From the NCBI RefSeq assembly GCF_001642475.1, contig NW_019174125.1:1-29107 (forward strand): DNA of 29,107 bases, given 5' to 3'. The stretch's first letter is position 1; each line of letters begins with the position of its first letter. The DNA is from Fonsecaea monophora. Taxonomy: Eukaryota; Ascomycota; Eurotiomycetes; Chaetothyriales; Herpotrichiellaceae. Below, piece by piece: positions 7,926 to 18,563 of this stretch. The notes below the pieces were generated by a model, which was given only the letters and a program-made list of their open reading frames with translations, did no database searches and was not told the origin of the DNA. The position numbers and the translations under genes were made by a program.

Positions 7926-10900
7926 TCAGTCCACATCCCTCGGAAGCTCCTCAAGCAATCCCTGTTCATCCCCTTTGCCAGCCTCGTACGTTGTGTGGTG
8001 GCCACTCACACTGGCAAGCTGCGGTCCGCTGCTCGTCTTCCATCCCATCATCCCCCCGCCGCCCCATTCGTACTCCTCTTCAATGTGGAATTGGGCTCCT
8101 GCCCTTGCACATCCATTGCCGCCTCTTGCAATGACAGCAAGATCCTCCAATTGTCGTGGATCGAAACGAAAGCCGAGATGCCGAGGGATAGGAATAATCT
8201 TGGGGTCTTCATCTCTTGGTCGTTCGTTACTGTCGACGTAGGGATATAATGTGGCAGGGACTTCAAGCGAGGTATTCTGCGTATCTTGGCTCTTTCCCGA
8301 CTCTATTATCTCCAAGCACGATTCGTTGTCGCCCAAGTGAGAAGGGTTGCTCGCCTTCTTAGAAAAGGCCTTCATTCCCATCTCGTGAGAGGGATTTCCA
8401 ATTGCGCCACACGCCACTTCAACAGGTGTTTGGGGCTGTTGATCGAACAAAGCAGGTGAGTTATTCGCGATAGCTGGTCTGGAGTGCAATGGAATATTTT
8501 GGTCAGACTCGCCCTCGGACGGATCCATCGTCTTTGAAAAGAAGGCGAGTCGCTGGGACCGTAGAAAGTCTAGATCTGGGTTTCGAGAATCATCTCGGGT
8601 AGGTGTTGGCACTGTTTTGGAAATGCTATTATGAGAAGCCCGATTGTCAGCCGGAGGTGGTTTGTCTGTCACCGGAGTGATGAGAGAAGAACTTGAGCAG
8701 ATAACTGAGCGACTGCATGGTTGTGGATCATTTTCTGCTGCCAATGTGTGTTCGGTTGACTTCTTAGCATCGGTCTGTATTGCAGACGCTGCTGTCTGGC
8801 CCAACCCAGACGATGAAGCTCGATCGTTGCGCTTGATGCTGGAGGAGTCTGTCGCAACGTGTCGAGACAAGGGGTGGCGCTGTTTGGTACTGTAAATACT
8901 TCGCTTGTAGGAGCGCCGCAATAGTTTGTTCATTCCATCTAGTTCTTTCCGTGTCATCTCCGGATTGTACGGGAACGCAAGGTCGATTTCTGCATACCGA
9001 GAGTCTGGGTGGAGCTGCCATTTTCCTGCACGAATGCGTGCATCTCGCCATCGGAGCCAGCGACCACCCTCAGTGTCTCCGTCCCATGGAATGTCAGACC
9101 CGATTGTATCTGTCGGACTCTGACGTGCTGGCTTGTGATTAGGACCTCTAGGGGTGACTTTGCGATTTTCATAGTTGTCTGCCTCACACGATTTAACCCC
9201 TTTCTCCGTCACATCAACAGCTAACATGTCTTGCGCCTGCGCCTGCGCCTGGACACCTCTTTCAACTCTGGACAGAGTGGGCTTGTTCTCGCCAGACTGA
9301 GATTGGACAAGTGTGCTCCTGCCTTTATTTCTCCCATAATGGCTACTCGAAGGCCATGGTGGTCGCTCGGAGGCTATTCTCTGTTGATGCCCCGCGTGTG
9401 GTTTGTCGATGTACGGACTTGGTCGTCTGGGGTCATAGGGACACCCTTCGTTGAGTTTGCGTAGACTTGGTTGGGAGGATGACAATATTGTGCCCTGCCT
9501 CATTTTCTGATCTCTCCGCTGGAGCCAGCGTCCATCCTGAGTGCTAATATCCCAAGCCACAGGATTCCCTTCCTGATTGTAGCCATGGCTCAGTAGCACA
9601 TCCGATATGGAGGAGAAACATTCCTTTTGGTCGGTGTTGACTGGTGGAGCGGCACTACAGGGTTTCTCTTGCCCTTTTCCTTGATCACGAGCATGGGTGG
9701 TATCACCTTCTTCTTCGTCGTCACTTTCGACTAATACCCTTCTGTGTCGCCAGCTCTCTGGTTTGAATCTGAGGTTCCTGTCCTGGTGATAGGTTGTCGA
9801 TGTCAGCTTCGACTTTGTTGACCAGCGCTTGCTCTCTTCAGATAAATGGGTCTCGGGTTTCCCTGGACTGGAAACTCCCAACGTACCATCTGTAAGTGGA
9901 TCCGGGAATTCCTCATTCCGTTTCCGAAGCAATGCTTTCTCCTTAGCCTCCAATTCCTGTCTCATTTGCATTTGTCTTTCCTTGCGGGACTCCAAGTCTT
10001 TTCTCAGCGTGTCAACCCGCTCCGTGACAGGAGCGAGAAAATCCTCTGCAGGGGTCTCCCGATCCGTACCAATTGTGTTGATAATTGACCACGCTCGGCG
10101 AAACTCGTCTCGGATAGCGATTATGCCATGGTGTCCGACAGTGCGCGCGACGTTGTGTTCAACCTCAAAAGGGTCCTCGATCGCCAACAGATAACGAAGT
10201 CGGACTGATTTATGCTGTGTCTGCTGCCATTTCGCCTCAGTCCAGCCTTTGGCTTGCTTAGACATGAGACCACCTTTTGTTCTGATCGAGATAACATCCC
10301 GAGTCCAATGGAAGCCTTGATAGGTTGCGTAGTACTGGAAGAAGCCCCTCAGCAACTGGCCTGCCGACTCTCTATTTGGGTTTGCAGCCATGTCTTCCCG
10401 AATTTCCTTCAGACTTTGGGGGTCTTGGACAAAGCGGACATCAAACCCCTCGAACAATTCGATTGGTCTATCTGGATGCCATGAGTCGTCAACCTTGGCG
10501 AGATGCTGTAGATTGGGGATGACGGGTGGCCTCGCAACGTTCATCAAGTAGTGAAGAACCATCAGAATCCAACCATAGCTTGATAGAGTGCCGCGATATG
10601 GAGTGTTGATGTCCCTAGTCTTGGCCCAGATCTTTACAAAGACACCCACTTCTCTGACTCGCGGATCGAAACTCTGGTAGAGTCGAAGCATGGCCGAGTT
10701 GTGAAGAGCCACGAAGTTGGAGAAGTTGATGTCACACTGAATGCCACAATTATCGCTGAACTCTAGACCAGCATTACCACGGCGAATTTGCCTCGCAGGT
10801 GCAATCTCTCCAAGATTGAGGTCGGTCAAGGCCTGCTCAACCGAGTCCATCTCTTTTGAGGGCTCGTCTGCCATTGGGACGTCGGACTCGACAACACCTG

Positions 10901-11978
10901 AATCGCCACGAGAGCCCTCCCACGCGATGCTGTTCTCGCGCAGATTGCGAAGTAGCTCTGGGGTTGGATTCTGACAGATGCGAAGGATCGGAACACGCGT
11001 TTGAGTAATCAGCCGGGCTCCATACTCGCGGTCAAGAAAGGCTTTCTCCAAGATGCGACCAGTGTCAATCTTGAAGGCCTGTTCTTGCTCTTCATTATCC
11101 GATGCGTTTTTGGATTCACTTGTGGGCTTCAGGTTGGCTTCAGTTTCTGGTTCTTTGTTGGAGGGCAACGATAGAAGGAGATCCATGTCGGATCCTGCAA
11201 GGGCGAAGCCGTTGGCAAGACTGCCATAGCACCTCAGTCTGATCTGGTCTTGCTGCAAGTCTGGGTATTCGGAACCCAGTGCTTGTTTTGCAATACTTTC
11301 CAAAGTGCGTCGGAAATTCTCCTTGGCGTCTCTCTCCTCTTGTTCAAATTTGTGTTCCTCATATGCCTTTCTACCGACGCTGGTGAGGTAGTCCGCTTGC
11401 ATCAAGATCGAATGTCTCATGGAGCGCTGTTGTTGACCTGTATTGGAGTGCATGCCATCGTTAGGGTTGTAGAGCTGCCCGTGTTGGTGGGTTTGAGGTC
11501 GGCTGTTTGAGTATGACGCGGCTGGGTTTGCAAACTGTGCCTGATGTTCTGGATGGAAATGGTGCTGTGGTAGACGTTGCTGCGCACCGAAGGAGCGCGA
11601 ACCTCGATGGTTGTGACCCCTTGCACGTTCTTGATACTCCCTGGGAGAGCCGTGGCGCGTATTATTGAAGTACTGGGGTTGGGACTCTGGCGGATATTGC
11701 GATCTTGGTGGGTTCGGAGCACGGCTTCTCCCACGAGATGGTGGCTGTGCTCCTAGAGGAGGGAATGAATCAGGATTAGAGGCCAACGAGAAAGCATGTT
11801 GTTGACTATCCGGACGATGTTGCTCTCCTTGGTCTTGGTGTAACCAGGCTGTTCTGGGTTGGCCTTGGCTGCCGCCACGACGACCACCTCTTGCTCGAGG
11901 TGCAGACTGCTGAGCCATCTCATTAAGTCGATTCCAGACGTGAGGAGAAAAGCCGGACTGATCCCCTGGTGTGTCCAT
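7926..11978 (-). CDS. Cid1-type terminal nucleotidyltransferase with long C-terminal tail
   Basis: One uninterrupted frame of 1350 codons from ATG 11978. It belongs to the non-canonical poly(A)/poly(U) polymerase family that adds nucleotides to RNA 3' ends. Seen: a disordered Q/R/G/H-rich N-terminus (1-190); the Pol-beta-like active site G-S-L-A-N-G-F-A-L-A-G-S-D-M-D (about 252-266, two catalytic Asp); third Asp in Q-C-D-I-N-F (about 416); S-Y-G-W-I-L-M-V-L-H-Y-L (about 467-478); a PAP-associated domain with L-L-R-G-F-F-Q-Y-Y (from about 542) and I-E-D-P-F-E (about 600). A charged helix follows (650-690), then a roughly 650-residue tail with a duplicated G-R-W-L module. Aspergillus CutA/CutB are possible relatives, but nucleotide preference cannot be told. 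An upstream exon 12076-12024 joined by a 38-nt intron (acceptor to 11985) would give an in-frame N-terminal extension; unproven. Confidence 0.9.
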   Translation of the reverse strand: MDTPGDQSGFSPHVWNRLNEMAQQSAPRARGGRRGGSQGQPRTAWLHQDQGEQHRPDSQQHAFSLASNPDSFPPLGAQPPSRGRSRAPNPPRSQYPPESQPQYFNNTRHGSPREYQERARGHNHRGSRSFGAQQRLPQHHFHPEHQAQFANPAASYSNSRPQTHQHGQLYNPNDGMHSNTGQQQRSMRHSILMQADYLTSVGRKAYEEHKFEQEERDAKENFRRTLESIAKQALGSEYPDLQQDQIRLRCYGSLANGFALAGSDMDLLLSLPSNKEPETEANLKPTSESKNASDNEEQEQAFKIDTGRILEKAFLDREYGARLITQTRVPILRICQNPTPELLRNLRENSIAWEGSRGDSGVVESDVPMADEPSKEMDSVEQALTDLNLGEIAPARQIRRGNAGLEFSDNCGIQCDINFSNFVALHNSAMLRLYQSFDPRVREVGVFVKIWAKTRDINTPYRGTLSSYGWILMVLHYLMNVARPPVIPNLQHLAKVDDSWHPDRPIELFEGFDVRFVQDPQSLKEIREDMAANPNRESAGQLLRGFFQYYATYQGFHWTRDVISIRTKGGLMSKQAKGWTEAKWQQTQHKSVRLRYLLAIEDPFEVEHNVARTVGHHGIIAIRDEFRRAWSIINTIGTDRETPAEDFLAPVTERVDTLRKDLESRKERQMQMRQELEAKEKALLRKRNEEFPDPLTDGTLGVSSPGKPETHLSEESKRWSTKSKLTSTTYHQDRNLRFKPESWRHRRVLVESDDEEEGDTTHARDQGKGQEKPCSAAPPVNTDQKECFSSISDVLLSHGYNQEGNPVAWDISTQDGRWLQRRDQKMRQGTILSSSQPSLRKLNEGCPYDPRRPSPYIDKPHAGHQQRIASERPPWPSSSHYGRNKGRSTLVQSQSGENKPTLSRVERGVQAQAQAQDMLAVDVTEKGVKSCEADNYENRKVTPRGPNHKPARQSPTDTIGSDIPWDGDTEGGRWLRWRDARIRAGKWQLHPDSRYAEIDLAFPYNPEMTRKELDGMNKLLRRSYKRSIYSTKQRHPLSRHVATDSSSIKRNDRASSSGLGQTAASAIQTDAKKSTEHTLAAENDPQPCSRSVICSSSSLITPVTDKPPPADNRASHNSISKTVPTPTRDDSRNPDLDFLRSQRLAFFSKTMDPSEGESDQNIPLHSRPAIANNSPALFDQQPQTPVEVACGAIGNPSHEMGMKAFSKKASNPSHLGDNESCLEIIESGKSQDTQNTSLEVPATLYPYVDSNERPRDEDPKIIPIPRHLGFRFDPRQLEDLAVIARGGNGCARAGAQFHIEEEYEWGGGGMMGWKTSSGPQLASVSGHHTTYEAGKGDEQGLLEELPRDVD
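8961..9086 (-). repeat. Second copy of the W-D-x-G-R-W-L module (inside the nucleotidyltransferase)
   Basis: Encodes about residues 965-1006: W-D-G-D-T-E-G-G-R-W-L-R-W-R-D-A-R-I-R-A-G, then about 20 residues, then F-P-Y-N-P. The order matches the copy at 9429-9554. It is not a family I can name. Confidence 0.75.
9429..9554 (-). repeat. First copy of the W-D-x-G-R-W-L module (inside the nucleotidyltransferase)
   Basis: Encodes about residues 809-850: W-D-I-S-T-Q-D-G-R-W-L-Q-R-R-D-Q-K-M-R-Q-G, then about 16 residues, then C-P-Y-D-P. Shared positions with the second copy are W, D, T, G, R, W, L, R, D, R, G and P-Y-x-P. Confidence 0.75.
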
Positions 11979-12800
11979 GACTTCGCTGATGAAACCGCGA
12001 AACAAGGCTCAGATGAACCTTACGATAGGCCGCGACCAGGGTGATATTGGCTAGCAAGAGGTGAATCGATCAGCATTGTGTCACGATTAGTGAAAGAGGC
12101 AGAAGTGGAATGACGCCTCTCACAGTAGGTGAAGACCTTGAACAGCACGTCTGTCAACAGGAACTCTGAGTGCAATAGAAATGTCAACAATGTGGGGAGT
12201 GAATGTGAATGGATGAATGGGAATCAGATGGGGGTGAAGTGAAGAGAAGTGTAGTGGTGAACCTACGACTAATTAAGCTCGTCATTGCCTGCGAATGGCA
12301 TATGCCACCTGCCAGTCACGGAGAATTAGCCGCCTAGCATTACTTTTAGGTGCAAATCTTACCCCCCAAGGGCCCCCAGATGCTTGTGCATCCCAGCGGC
12401 GCACAAGGATAGAGGAATGTCTTGGCACTCGCTACGAGTAGTTTATATCCTTGCACTCGTACATACCTGCTGGGGCGCTACTACCTGCGGCAGCGGGCAC
12501 CCACGCTTCTTAGGCATCCACCTCCAACTTCTAGGTCCTACCTAACAAATACAAGTAGGCAGCGAGGCAGCAAAATTAGTGGGGGGGAAACTCTGTGCAT
12601 GACGGCAAAACCTCCAGCTGCCCTTGCATCCCAAAACATCAACCGTTCAAAGGGTCACTCATAGCATCCCCATCTCCCACAAACTACACCCTCGGCTGTC
12701 AAACTCACAAGTCACCGCATTTATTTCACAACGTTTCTTTCTCCTTCTTTTGTCATTTGTCTGTATCGATGGTGTGGTCACGGAGAACCCAGCATTAGCG
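11979..12800. promoter_or_regulatory. Divergent promoter region, nucleotidyltransferase / TFIIF alpha
   Basis: 822 bp between oppositely directed ATGs. It should hold both promoters and leaders. The part before the TFIIF gene is pyrimidine-rich (TTTCTTTCTCCTTCTTTTG around 12735-12755), common just upstream of ascomycete start codons. A possible short 5' exon of the nucleotidyltransferase lies at 12024-12076. No other gene is seen. Confidence 0.6.
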
Positions 12801-14994
12801 ATGAATCCAGGCTCCGCGCCCACTGGGGTGCCCGCAACCCGTCCTCCTGGCGCTCCTCCTATGGTCAGAAGAAAGAAGCCTGCATCTGATCCCTTCTTCA
12901 AAGGCCCCAGGATCAAGCTTGCTACGACCAAGCCTCTGCTGAACGGCCATCTCACTCCCCCAGTCAATGTCAACGGTCATCCAGCTCCCAAGTTACCGCC
13001 CGTGACTGCGAATCCCGCACACGCGTCCTCCCCGTCCGCAGTAGCTATTCCAGATCGCGAGCGTGTGAGCGGTTTCAGTGACCCTCGAATTGCAGCTGAA
13101 GGGATATCTTACACGGATTACAAACTAGTGACAACAAAGAGGGATCTCCTCAACGGCCTCAGGTATCATATCCTCCAGGTGGTAACCGATAAACCTCTAG
13201 ACATTCGCAATGAATCCGAGTTCGCAAAGCCCGTTCGGCTACATCGACGCGATCCTCGCGCGCCCCCTCCGGGACATCAGCAGGAAAAGAAGGAAGAAGA
13301 GCAACCCGAACCAAAAGACGGGCTCAATCCTGCAGAGAGAGAAGAGCTGAACCGGCGGAAAGAAGTTCGGCAAAAAGAGCGCGAGGCGAATCTGGCACAA
13401 ATAGCTCCCTCCCAAAATGCTGGCAAGAAGTTGAACTTCAAAAAGAAAACCCAACAAGTCTTCCGTCCAGATTTTTCGGCCGAGGAGAAGCGCCGAATTC
13501 AGAACAACTACGAAGAGAAACTGCCGTGGCACCTGGAAGATTTTGACAACAAGCATTGCCTCGTGGGACATCATCAAATCGGCTCTGTCAGCTCCAACGC
13601 GGCCTTTGTCTACGAGCCGGCAGGAGATGGTTTGACTGGCAAATTCCGGCTGATACCCATTGAAAAGGTCTACCAATTTAAGCCGAAACGCGAGAACCTT
13701 CAAAAGATGACTATCGAGGAGGTCGAGGCCGCGATGAAAAAGGGAGGCTCTGACCCCGAGTGGCTGATCCGCCATCGAGAAGCTCGCATCCAGGAAGCCT
13801 TGAAAGAGCGCGCGGCGAGAGAAAGCAAGGCACTGTTTTCGGGCGCAGCCCGGACCACAGTCGATGCGGGGCGGACTGGCGAGGAAGCCGATCTGGATTA
13901 TGAAGACGATTTCGCCGATGACGAGGAGGGCGATCTCTTCCTGGACAAGGACGAGGACGAGAAGCTTGCAGAGAAGAGGATCAAGGAAGATCAGCTGCAG
14001 GCCAATTTCCTCGATTTCAAGGACCTCAAGGAGTATGATGAAGCCGAAGCCCGAGAAAAGCGCGAAGCAGAGGCTAGAAAGAAGAATTTCCGGGACCTGA
14101 GAAAGGCCCTGGAGAGGCGGGAACGGAATTACAACCATGGTAGTGATTCTGAATATGAGTCCTCGGTAAGTCCCTCCTTTTGTGCTCCATTCGATCGGCT
14201 CACTAATACGTTACGGAAAGACCGACAGCGAGGAAGAACGAGAACGAATCGAGCGTGAGCGTCTGGCCAACATCAAGAAGGAAGAAGACGCAGAGGCCAA
14301 GAAGTCTGCTCTGTCCTCTGGTGCCAATACTCCCTCGGGCCGAAAAGAGAAGAGAGCCTCCGACCGCGAAGATGAAGGTGGCATGAAGAAGTCCACATCG
14401 ACACGGTCCTTAAAACGCCCTGGCTCGCCGAATCTCTCTGATGCCTCCGGCACGGATGTCTCAACGCGGAAGAAGAAGCTCAAGTCGAAACATCTGGCCT
14501 CAAGCCAACCCACGCCGGGTCATTCGAGACCTATGTCCCCCGTGAACTTTCCGCCTAGCTCCTCTGCTCCGCAGACGTTGGACCCATTGGCAGCATTGAA
14601 AGCGCGAAAGCGGGCCGCAGGTTCTGTCGGGGCTGGGTCAGACACTGACACAGACGCCGCCGCCATGTCCGATAGCAGTCGTGCTCGACGCCTTAAGCTC
14701 AAAATGTCGACCTCGCCTCCCCCGAGTGGTGCGGCAGGGACAGCCTCTCCGGCAGCTCAACCATCCTCGCGTGCAGCATCCCCAACTCCAGTCTCTGCTG
14801 GAGGGTCCATCCCCCGACCGGTAGCATTCCCCTCGGCACAAGACATCAAGAACGCGATTCCACCTCAGGGAATAACTGTCAAAGATCTTATGAAGGTAGT
14901 GGCACATCCCAAGGACAAGCAAAAGGAGTTTGTGGCGTTAGTCAAGGAGGTGGCGAGCTACGACAAGGAACGGGGTGTATTGTTGCCGAAATAG
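12801..14994 (+). CDS. TFG1: Transcription initiation factor IIF subunit alpha (RAP74)
   Basis: Two exons, 12801-14165 and 14221-14994, give 712 aa. TFIIF binds RNA polymerase II and helps it join the preinitiation complex in the nucleus. The N-terminal half carries the dimerisation domain that pairs with the beta subunit (roughly residues 80-320, including Y-K-L-V-T-T-K-R-D-L and W-H-L-E-D-F-D-N-K-H with the following strand-rich segment). The middle is a long charged acidic/basic region (350-560). The end is a serine/proline linker and the C-terminal winged helix with I-T-V-K-D-L-M-K-V-V (about 672-681), which in relatives binds the Fcp1 phosphatase. The 55-nt intron (14166-14220) has a GTAAGT donor, a CACTAATACG branch region and an AAAG acceptor; it joins Y-E-S-S to T-D-S-E-E-E. 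The ATG at 12801 is preferred to the open frame upstream, which is not protein-like. Confidence 0.93.
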
Positions 14995-15433
14995 ACGTTC
15001 GTCAGCGAAGAGGTGGTATGTCGTCGCCACAGATGAATGGTGGACATGAGAGCTGTCGTCGAGCAGAGGTGCTATTCTTCCAATGTGGAGGTGGTATTGC
15101 TGTCCAGTTCTGATTGATAGAAAGCCGCCAACAACACGAGGCTTTTGTGAACCCAGGCTACATATGGTTATTGACGAAAAAGAGGCGCTGGATGTTGCTG
15201 AAAGGATTAGAGGCAGCGAGCACACCCCAATGATATATCTTGTACGCATTCTATCCATCCGACCAACGGTCAGACTTGTACTCGGTACCAGTGATGGATC
15301 ACCTTCTGGGCATTCAATTCACCGGCAACAGTAACGCCACAGCCTCGTCGAGATATCTACATATGTGCTGTAGAACTCCTGTGAGACCAGACATGGCAGA
15401 CAAGGGGGAAATTGAATGATCTCTTTCTGACCA

Positions 15434-15453
15434 TCTCTCTCTCTCTCTCTCTC
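15434..15453. repeat. (TC)10 dinucleotide run
   Basis: A pure TC run of 20 bp in the convergent spacer. Confidence 0.9.
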
Positions 15454-15494
15454 AAGAAGAGACAATGGACATCCACTGGCGCTATACACACTAT

Positions 15495-15519
15495 ATGATG
15501 ATGATGGTGGTGGTGGTGG
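15495..15519. repeat. ATG/GTG trinucleotide run
   Basis: Four ATG units run directly into four GTG-type units. On the complementary strand it reads as a His-rich codon run inside a spurious frame. Confidence 0.85.
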
Positions 15520-15602
15520 ATGATTGTGGCTTCGCTGGTCGTTACATTATTTGCAGTAAAAACATGGGGATCCGGTATCCAATTTATACAACTCTTTACC
15601 AT

Positions 15603-15627
15603 CTTCGCTCTTCGCTCTTCGCTCTTC
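15603..15627. repeat. 7-bp tandem repeat (CTTCGCT)
   Basis: Three perfect CTTCGCT units plus a partial fourth, about 100 bp from the SYP1 stop codon. Confidence 0.9.
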
Positions 15628-15721
15628 CCTCTTCAGATCCTTTTGGTAAAACCCTTCGCAACGTCCCTCTCACCTTCCCCAACAGCGGGAACACGATGGA
15701 GAGGTATGTCGAGGGGCCTCA

Positions 15722-18563
15722 TCAGCAGGCAGTATACCGTCCACTGACCAGCTTTGTCTTGGTCGGCACCGTCTCCCAGCTCTGCTTCACCGCCTCTCCA
15801 TCCTCTACCGCCCCTCCATCATCAGCAAAGGGGTCGTTTTCCTTTGCCACGAGCTTCTCCACCCCAACACCACTTGCCGTTCGTCCAGGAAGCTCAAATT
15901 TCAGCTCAACGCCACCCTTTTTGGCCAAGCCGCCTTGGGTCATAAACCTAACAAGAAGACGCTCTTGCTCGGGTTTGACGGTGAATTCGTTCATGCGCCA
16001 CACCACTGACGATGTCTTGCGCCGGAAAGTTGCTCCTTGGGTTGGCGCCATCATGGCAGACACAGCTTTGCCGATTCCTTCCCCAGTCGTATCGGTCGTA
16101 TCGAGACTCACACTGATACTCACGTTTCTGAGTGTCACTGGCTCGCTACCAAAGATGGGATTGAGGCTGTACAGCACAATCACGCTCACTTGTCCCTCGA
16201 CAATTTGCCACGCTGGTGTGATCAAGACAGGACTGTATTGAGCCAGGTTGTTCTCTTCCATGTGCAATTGGTACTTCAAGCAGATCATGGGCGTCGGTCG
16301 CCTCAGAGAGGAGGCAAGCACGGAATAGCAGCCCGCTCGTTCCTCGGCTTGAGCTGTCGAGTCTTCAGGAGATTTGATCTGGCTCATGAATATGGGATTC
16401 GCGGCCACCTTATCCAGCAGTTCGAAATGTTGAATGCGAATGGTTTCCGTATCCGCATCGTTCGCGCCCGTCGAGTTGCAGGCGAGTGCCACTTCGCCTA
16501 GCACGAAAGACCTGCTGATGCCGGCTTCGTTAAACCAGGAGTGTACTGTTTCGACCACAGACGCGTTGAGGCCAGGCTCGTGAAGATCTGGATGTAAACT
16601 CGGCCCAGCCAAACTCCTAGATGAGTGCATTGAGGCGGTGTCGGAACCCATTGCACCATGATCGTCGTGCAAAACCCCCACAGGTGGCGGCCGTTGAAGG
16701 GGTGATGCAAGGGTGGCCTCGGGTGAGGTGGCGTTTTCTGGTATCGTCACAGGCGCAGGACTGCGACCTGTCTGAGGGAGGACGTCCTTGGTGTTCGGGA
16801 CGTACATCGTGTTCCGCACATCTCTTCGTCCACGTACACTGCCTTGGACACGGTTAATGCCGGCAGTTTGCGCTTGAGAACGTAGCTGATTGGCCATGTT
16901 GTTCATCGCTAGCTGAGCCTCGCTCTCGTCCTCTTCAATTGGCTTATCCCGGATCATGAAATTGCGAGCCGGTTCGTCTGAAGGGGGAGAAGCCAAGGCT
17001 GCCTCTTGTTGAGCCTGGGTGATCGGGTTCATGGACTCAGCAACAGGTGGTTGAGGGGATACAACTTGTTGGTAGGGGTTGTTGCTAAGCGGAGCTGGTA
17101 TTGGGCTGATGCTGTCTGTCACGCCAGATTGCGTTTGAGCAACAGACGACTGTGATTCGGAAGACTGTGGATGGGTGGTTCCATTTGTTAGCGATAGAGG
17201 GAGAGGTGGCTCTGACATATCGCGAATGGGAACATCGTGTCGTCGGTCCTGGGAAACTGAAGACGTTGGCCTTTCTTGGGTCACGGCTGGCGTAAGATCC
17301 GGTCCTGACTCTTCTAGATCCTGAAAGCTTCGTGATGAATCCCCTCTTCTAAAGGGCACAAATCGCGTTCTCCTTTTCTCTTCCGTGGGAGGCACTGGTG
17401 GAGCAACGCTCTTTCTTCTATTCATGACGGTACCAAGTCGCTTGAGGCCACCCAGTTTGCTCTTCTCTTTGTGCGGTGTGGCATCGGGTACTAGAACAAG
17501 TCAGAACCAGTCAAATGACATACTGATGGAACTCACGGGGCGCCACTCTGTCTTGGCCGGCAAAAGAATTTGAGCGTTGACCATCAGACGTGCCACGAGG
17601 AGGCGGCGGCGTTGGTGGAGGACGAAGGGAAGAGCTGGTCGGTCTCCCACCAGCTGTCGCGGAACTGAGCCTTCGCAGAGTACTGGGTCCCCCACTCGCG
17701 GCTCTCGCTGCGAAGGTCTTAATTTCGTCCGCGGTCTCGACGTTGAGTAGTGCATTCAGACACGACTCCGCGCTGACCTTGTTCTTTTCGATGCAGTCCA
17801 CCTCATGTGTTTGGAACTGTGTGAGGACGTCTCGCAGATGGTTGACTCGTAACTCATCCACGACTTGCAACTGCTCAAAGACATATGGTGCCTGAGCTTC
17901 CCACTGACGCGAGGCGTCCTCCACCGTGGTACTGGCTGTGTCGGCCCTTCTTCCACCTTTTGCAGCCTTTCTTTGTGCGTTGGACAGTTCTTTTGCGATT
18001 GAAGTCAGGGTTCCCTGCGCGGTGTTTAAGTTATGGAGTGCCTTGTTTCGTGTCGCCCAATTGCGCAGGGGGTTCTCGACGTCGGTTTCGATCTTGGTCG
18101 CTAGAGTTTCGTGCGAAGCCGCAAGGTTTTCGGTACCAGACACAATGCGCTGCCAGGGCATCTGGAAAATGCTGCGTCACTTTAGCAACCACAAACAATC
18201 GACCGGAACGGTGCATACCCAAGAGCAGCGGCTCCATCTTGCTGTTGCCGTCGTGCAAGCTTCCGCAGACCTGCGACGTAGGCTTCCTCTACCTTCCGAC
18301 GTTCCTGGTCAAGTGTCAACGTCGCAGCTCCAAGGCGTTACACGAAAATGACCGACCTGAAGCCAATCGGCAATGTCACTGTTGATTTTGGTGATGAGTG
18401 TGACGCGGTCATTGAGGATGCTTACGGCTTGCTCCGGTTGTAACGAGGCCTGGCGCAAACAAGATGGTGAGTTTCTCTACAGTCGGAGGCTCACGGGTCC
18501 TCGGAGGGTCGGTCTTACCAGAAGATTCAGATAGTCGGTGCGCTGGAAATCCGGATTGGACAT
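15722..18563 (-). CDS. SYP1: Syp1/FCHo-type endocytic adaptor (F-BAR plus mu-homology domain)
   Basis: Five exons: 18563-18519, 18449-18357, 18304-18219, 18171-17537, 17490-15722; 875 aa, close to yeast Syp1. The family arrives early at sites of clathrin endocytosis, bends membrane with its F-BAR domain and binds cargo with a mu-homology domain; yeast Syp1 also affects septins. Seen: start M-S-N-P-D-F-Q-R-T-D-Y; I-N-S-D-I-A-D-W-L-Q then E-R-R-K-V-E-E-A-Y-V-A-G-L-R-K-L-A; W-Q-R-I-V-S-G-T-E-N-L-A (F-BAR, 1-260); a proline/serine linker (260-585) with G-L-K-R-L-G-T-V-M-N-R-R-K; and the muHD from H-E-P-G-L-N-A-S-V-V-E-T-V (about 590) to the end S-G-R-Y-T-A-C. The exon 4 acceptor is GACGCAG at 18174-18172; the closer TTCCAG would break frame, and this choice adds G-I-F-Q before M-P-W-Q-R. 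The second donor is GTCGGT, non-consensus but frame-required. Confidence 0.92.

Larger units (their letters stand above)
14995..15721. other. Convergent 3' spacer with microsatellites
   Basis: 727 bp between the tail ends of TFIIF alpha and SYP1. It should contain both 3' UTRs. It carries a (TC)n run, an ATG/GTG trinucleotide run and a heptanucleotide repeat, listed separately. I see no gene. Confidence 0.75.

Noticed and set aside
7618..7926. 102-codon frame whose ATG overlaps the nucleotidyltransferase stop (TGATG)
   Set aside because: Stop-start coupling is a bacterial arrangement; in this fungal context the overlap is chance and the peptide matches nothing.
12624..12800. In-frame upstream extension of TFIIF alpha to an earlier ATG
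   Set aside because: The extra 59 residues are translated pyrimidine-rich leader and unlike the start of TFIIF alpha; the ATG at 12801 gives a usual N-terminus.
13239..14138. 299-codon minus-strand frame opposite TFIIF alpha
   Set aside because: It is a shadow of the charged central region, where Glu/Lys codons rarely give stops on the complement.
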